NCBI GenBank assembly: GCA_004151065.3
Contig: NWUY0300001782.1
Coordinates: 26,219 to 48,369, forward strand
Reading direction: 5' to 3'
Origin: Larix sibirica
Lineage: Eukaryota > Streptophyta > Pinopsida > Pinales > Pinaceae
Length of the DNA stretch: 22,151 nt
Under the pieces are notes generated by a model. It saw nothing but the letters and a program-made list of their open reading frames with translations. It was not told where the DNA came from and ran no database searches. The first letter of the stretch is position 1. Each line of letters starts with the position of its first letter. Below, in pieces: positions 18,149 through 22,151 of the stretch. Position numbers and translations under genes: made by a program.

Positions 18149-19710
18149 TTATATGTCTTCTACTATCCATGATGCATTTGTTGTTAGACGGTTCATTTCA
18201 TCCAGAACTTTGTTTGCCACACAAAAGTTCTTTTGTGACAATTCATTGAGCAAATACAATAAATCAATGGTTTTTGCTCTTGACAATGTCGTATACACAA
18301 GCCCATGTCTTATCACTTTGGTTGGATCAAATGCAAGTCCATTTAGAAAAATACCTTGGGTTCTATGCATCGTTCTAGCACATGCTACTTGTATTGGAAA
18401 CTGATTTGGAATAGTTCTTTGAGATTTCAATTTGGAACATGCATTTGGCTTTACAATTCATAGCATTGGTGTCCATGTTCGTTCAATCCCTTCTTGATAT
18501 AAGTGACAATGTTTATTTCTTTAAGATTTTCCAATTGTTGGATCCGCAAACTCTATCCAAACAACGTCTACATCCTTGTTTTTTCTTGTATACCTTTTGA
18601 ATATTCTGTTAGCACCATTAACTAGGCTATCTTGTATGTTGTAGTTCCCTGCATATGTTCAACTAACATATTTTGCTTCACTAGTATTCTTGATGGCAAT
18701 GCTATTGCTTTCTCATAAAATACCACTATGTCTTAATAGGTTTCACGTTCATCAATAGCATCAAGGATTACCAATTCTCCATTAACTAGTGAAAGCATTT
18801 GGTTATTTTGTTTTTCACATATTTGTTTCTATAAAAAATATATATGGATATAAGGCATCTAAGGGTTGTGTTCTATGGAAATGAACATTTATGTATTGGA
18901 TATATTAATCTAATTGTTTGTTAAGCCTCGTTTTGTTGAGGATTCTGATGAAGTTTATCTCTTTTTTACGCATTATGGTATCCAATTCACAGTAATTGAC
19001 CTCATCTTGCCAAAGTGAGTATGGTATTTTTCGTTAAAAATCAATGAATCTTTCAACGGTTGTGCTTGGTATAAGTCTCCATAAAGTATTAAATTTGCAT
19101 TGCCAAAGCAAGATGTTGGTTTGTGCTTTATTTGTAGTAAACGTTTGTCAATTTCATAGAGGAATGTTGTTGCTATCAAATATGCTTTCTTAATGAGCAA
19201 TACTCGAAATTGTTGAAAATGTTTTGTTAATGTATCTAGTTTTTCATTGTTCAATGGCAAATAGAATGATTTGTTAAATGGCATATAAAACACAGAATGT
19301 AGTGTGACACCGCCTGCATTGAATGTTGATTTGCCTATATAAGCAGTTATGATTCCTTTTGTTTGTATCGAGTCATAGTTCATTTTGACATTGTAGAAAT
19401 GAACTAGCGACTTGAATTTTTCTTTAGCAATGAACATATTTCTAGTTCCAACACCTCTTGTTAGAAATAAGTGGACTAGTTTGTCAGGCTCACATTTCTT
19501 TCTTGTCAATATGCCTTTCACTATTCTTGCTTGTTCTTGATTTAATTGTCTTCTAATATTCAAGAACTCTGTATTGTCTAATATATCTGGTTGTTTTACA
19601 AGGTGATAAGGGAAATTGTTGTGGATTCTTATGTTTCTTGTTCTTTGAAAGTGTTGCAAGTCACTATCAAAGTCATATTGCCCATAAGTGTCAACCATAT
19701 TTGAATACAA
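18149..19710 (-). pseudogene. PIF1-type DNA helicase of the Helitron, broken
   Basis: Two open frames (19710-18973 and 18430-18149) with a broken stretch between them make up one helicase. LNQEQARIVKGIL precedes a Walker A position that reads TRGVGTRN (about 19461-19438) instead of the family's GGAGxGKS. ITAYIGKSTFNAGGVTLHSV is the motif Ia region. LLIKKAYLI stands where the Walker B IIDExSM should be. NANLILYGDLYQAQPLK is motif III. In the gap are RILNKTRLNKQ, NGELVILDAID, DSLVNGANRIF and WIEFADPTIGK. The last part has QFPIQVACARTMHRTQG and HGLVYTTLSRA, the C-terminal PIF1 motifs. Walker A and B are destroyed, so no ATPase activity is expected. Confidence 0.85.
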
Positions 19711-19719
19711 ACGTATAAT

Positions 19720-20930
19720 AGATTCTTGTTTATGATCATAGATGTTTACATTGAATAATTGTTGTTCTTTACTTTCAATTTAATTTGTTGCATGTTCAAG
19801 GTCACCCAATTTTACATTTGTTTCATATGCGAACTTTTGTTTGTTATGCTTTATGATATGTAGGAGTGAATTTTAAGCATTCACTATTGGCACATGTAGA
19901 GTATTGTTATTTGAAACAGTTTCATCTACTCAATATGGCACACACGACATCATTTTTTCTCGATAGTAATTGGCTGTATTTCACATATCTAATAACATAT
20001 GGCTTGTCATTGTTTTGACGATTTGTGCCTTATTTTGTATAACTTGATGCAAGTTCTACTAGGCATATGCGGTTGGTAACTCCAGGATGACGCATATAGT
20101 AATCAATGATTGAAGGACACATTATATCCTCAGAGTCATTTGTCTCACGTTGCAACGAGTCTTTTTTATTTTTTTTTTAGTATAAATGCTTGTTGCTTTA
20201 TGGATGACATGTTTATGAATGCACAATTTCTTGAGCTATGTTTAGTGGTAGAGATAAGATATGTGCACGAATTCCTATGCAAACATTTGTTGCATATGTA
20301 CTCCAAATTTTCCAAGTTTACTAATTGTTTTCATGATATGAAGATCTAATTTTTCATGGTCTTCTCCTATGCGTTTAAATGTTGATGTCATTGTTTTCTC
20401 ATGTAGGAGATGCAATATGTCGTTGTTGCATATGAATCAACTATGAATTGAGAATATGTATTTGCATTTCATATTTTTTGAACATGTTGTACAAAACTAT
20501 TGGTCCATAAGTCTGATGGTCTTCTATGTAACGACACAGTTATTCAGCTTAAGCTACATTGTATTGCATAGATGTACTCCTCATGTGTTAAACCTAAATC
20601 GCTTAAAAAACTATCAAATGTATATGTGATGTAGTGTTTGAAATTTTTTTTGTTTGAAATATTAGTTTTGCATTTTCCCTTGTTTTATTATTGTCATATT
20701 CCAAAGATTTGATTATTCTGGTTGTCCTCGTTGGTGGATGTGGGAAATTGAATCTACAATTTGCATTTTTCATTTTTGTACAAATATTTGTATGATGGTG
20801 ACGGTGAAGTATCTTCAAGTCATTTTCAAATGTTGTGGAACTACAAAATAAGTATTTGTCATTAAAATTCTCAATCTTTGTGTCTAAATTTTTGTATAGA
20901 ATGGTACATCCTTTATCCTTAGTAATCCAT
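19720..20930 (-). pseudogene. Helitron Rep-region C-terminal half, broken
   Basis: From 20930 leftward: KDKGCTILYKNLD, then the His/Cys-rich block LHRHHHTNICTKMKNANCRF with NFPHPP (about 20700-20800). Next comes LGLTHEEYIYAIQCSL (near 20590), RRPSDLW, NANTYSQFIVDSYATTTYCI (near 20440) and SYM. After shifts follow KTISKLGKFGVHMQQMF, NDSEDIMCPSIIDYYMRHPG (near 20110), CLVELASSYTK, VIRYVKYSQ and REKMMSCVPY (near 19950), leading into the helicase. This order matches the region between the HUH nuclease and the helicase in Helitron proteins, specifically the type with the H-x-H, C-x-FxFP-PP block. Several TAG, TGA and TAA codons and at least three frameshifts are present. The HUH nuclease itself is missing. 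Confidence 0.75.
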
Positions 20931-20934
20931 GGTA

Positions 20935-22083
20935 GGGGAGAGGATCCAGTAGTGGTGAATTTTTTTTACCCTTATTTGGGTAACTTAATTTTCTATGTTC
21001 TCGAGCTCTTTTTTCCTCCAATTTTTTATCANNAACTACACTCATGATGAGAAACTCGCACTAGCCATGATCCTCTTAGTACAAAAATTGCACCATTACA
21101 TTTTACTACACAAAACAATGGTGATCGCTGACTCTAATCTCATGCAATACATTCTCATTCGTTGTCTCATTAATGGTAAATTTGCATGGTGGATCATTAT
21201 TCCCCAAGAATTCGACCTCAAGTTTGTTATCCCTAAAAGAAAAAAAGCATTGGCCCTTGACGAGCTCATCACCACCCTCCCAGCCACCACCTCGGGGGAA
21301 CCTGTGAATGACCAATTACCTGACGAACATATTTTCCTCATTGCTAGCGATGGTCCATGGTACGAAAATATCCTAACATAACTCTGAACTCATAAATTAT
21401 CACCTCACTTGTCTCACGGTGATCATCGGTGCATACGCCATCAAGATCCATGATATCTTCTCCTCAGAGATGTCTTATATCATTGTCGATTCGATACTAT
21501 CCTATGACGCTGCTTGACCCATGAGGAAGTGGAACAGGTCCTCAACGACTATCATAGCAGGTCATCTGGTGGCCATATCTCAGGTCTAGCCACCACCTAA
21601 AAAATAGTATGTGCATTCTATTCTTTGTCATCATTATTCAAGGATTGTGTTTACGTTGTCAAAAGATGTGCTAATAGTCAAGTGTTTTCCTGCAGGACAC
21701 GAGCACCCCCTGCCCTTCTTCATCCAATAATCATCGTTGGAATGCCGCCCGACCTTTGTACAGATTCATAAATATATCATCGTCCCCGTCGACTACTTCA
21801 CCAAGTGGGCCGAGGCAATGCCTACATACGATTGTACTAGCACCACCGCTGCACGGTTCTTCTTTAACATGTCATTTCATGATTCGGCATCCCAAAGCAG
21901 TTAGTTTATAGTAATGGCACCGATTTCCATAACCATACTTTCGAGGACTTATCACTTTTGTTAGGATTCAAGCATGAATTCTTGACATCCTACTATCCTC
22001 GAGCTAATGGCCAAGTCGAAGTTGTGAACAAAGTTCTTAAGACCTTGCTTCAACACACGGTGAACAACAACAAATCCAATTGG
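20935..22083 (+). pseudogene. Ty3/gypsy pol fragment: RNase H and integrase, broken
   Basis: A plus-strand run of Ty3/gypsy pol. The RNase H region is NYTHDEKLALAMILLVQKLHHYILLHKTMVIADSN... (about 21032-21200), then EFDLKFVIPKRKKAL, LPDEHIFLIASDGPWY and a TAA near 21380. After shifts comes the integrase zinc-binding part (LTHEEVEQVLNDYHS, GGHISG, KRCANSQVF), then the core: IIVPVDYFTKWAEAMPTYDC (about 21780-21830), a shift, GIPKQLVYSNGTDFHNHTFE (about 21890-21940), LLGFKHEF and ANGQVEVVNKVLK (about 22005-22040). The first Asp and the Glu of the DDE triad are present; the second Asp of SDNG appears to be Ser. At 22084 the reading is cut. RT and LTRs are not present. Two Ns at 21032-21033. Confidence 0.82.
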
Positions 22084-22151
22084 TGTTGAAATAATGTAAC
22101 TTCAAAGAATATTCTACTTGTATTATTCCTCCTTCGAGAGATGTCTTTAAT
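22084..22151 (+). mobile_element. Possible 5' LTR start inserted in gypsy integrase
   Basis: The integrase homology ends after codons for NNNKSNW, and a sequence starting TGTTGAAATAATGTAACTTC follows. TGTTG with an AATAATGTAA-type beginning is a common start for plant Ty1/copia LTRs, which begin with TG. The element would run off the right edge. Only 68 nt are available, so no end, target duplication or internal region can be checked. Confidence 0.35.

Larger units (their letters stand above)
17780..20930 (-). mobile_element. Helitron remnant (Rep C-half, PIF1-type helicase, probable endonuclease)
   Basis: Read right to left on the minus strand, the homologous peptide runs from the middle of a Helitron Rep region, through a PIF1-family helicase, to what looks like an APE-type endonuclease. 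That is the RepHel protein of a rolling-circle Helitron, with an added endonuclease as in animal Helentrons. All parts are broken by stops and shifts. The N-terminal HUH nuclease of Rep would lie right of 20930, where gypsy sequence begins instead; the end of the endonuclease would lie left of 17780, where the LINE ends. No Helitron termini (5' TC, 3' hairpin and CTRR) are visible. Confidence 0.8.

Noticed and set aside
18153-18404. Plus-strand open frame at the Helitron helicase end
   Set aside because: It is the complement of the clear PIF1 C-terminal motifs on the minus strand.
21096-21341. Minus-strand open frames in the gypsy RNase H region
   Set aside because: They are shadows of the plus-strand RNase H reading, which has strong family motifs.

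Overview
This looks like nuclear DNA from a land plant with a large genome full of old transposons. A gymnosperm is plausible, but that is inference from the style of the elements. Only one gene is clearly intact: a single-exon ANTH-domain clathrin-assembly protein at 6071-7132 (+), a GC-richer island in AT-rich surroundings. Nearly everything else recognisable is decayed mobile-element coding sequence broken by stops and frameshifts. No rRNA, true tRNA, CRISPR array or prokaryotic operon is visible. Single or double N calls occur at 3116, 12162 and 21032-21033.

Layout. 1-2340 (-): gag (with a CCHC knuckle) and the start of the protease of a Ty3/gypsy-type LTR retrotransposon, running off the left edge. 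2380-3030 (+): a lone C-terminal RNase H piece of a plant LINE. 3060-4260: mostly unrecognised, with one weak decayed helical reading frame. 4260-6000: very AT-rich, with a near-identical tandem duplication of about 400 bp, then a short promoter-like segment with duplicated CAGGTG motifs and a TATA box. 6071-7132: the ANTH gene. 7133-12100: non-coding or unrecognised sequence with several short tandem duplications, a possible tRNA-derived SINE, and a possible 3' exon fragment on the minus strand.

12103-17778 (+): an almost complete plant L1-type LINE. ORF1 has a DUF4283-like domain and a CCHC knuckle. ORF2 has an endonuclease, reverse transcriptase, zf-RVT and RNase H. A 3' UTR and A-rich tail follow. 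17780-20930 (-): a decayed Helitron, comprising the C-terminal half of Rep, a PIF1-type helicase and, following it, what looks like an APE-type endonuclease. This protein architecture is better known to me from animal Helitrons/Helentrons than from flowering-plant Helitrons. 20935-22083 (+): RNase H and integrase of a Ty3/gypsy pol. At 22084 the integrase is interrupted by a sequence that starts like a 5' LTR and runs off the right edge.

The elements appear nested or joined end to end. The LINE tail abuts the Helitron endonuclease, the Helitron Rep is cut where the gypsy RNase H region begins, and the gypsy integrase is cut by a possible LTR. Many of the stop codons are ones that C-to-T change would create, as expected for long-methylated silent transposons. 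The most unusual item is the Helitron with a probable endonuclease.
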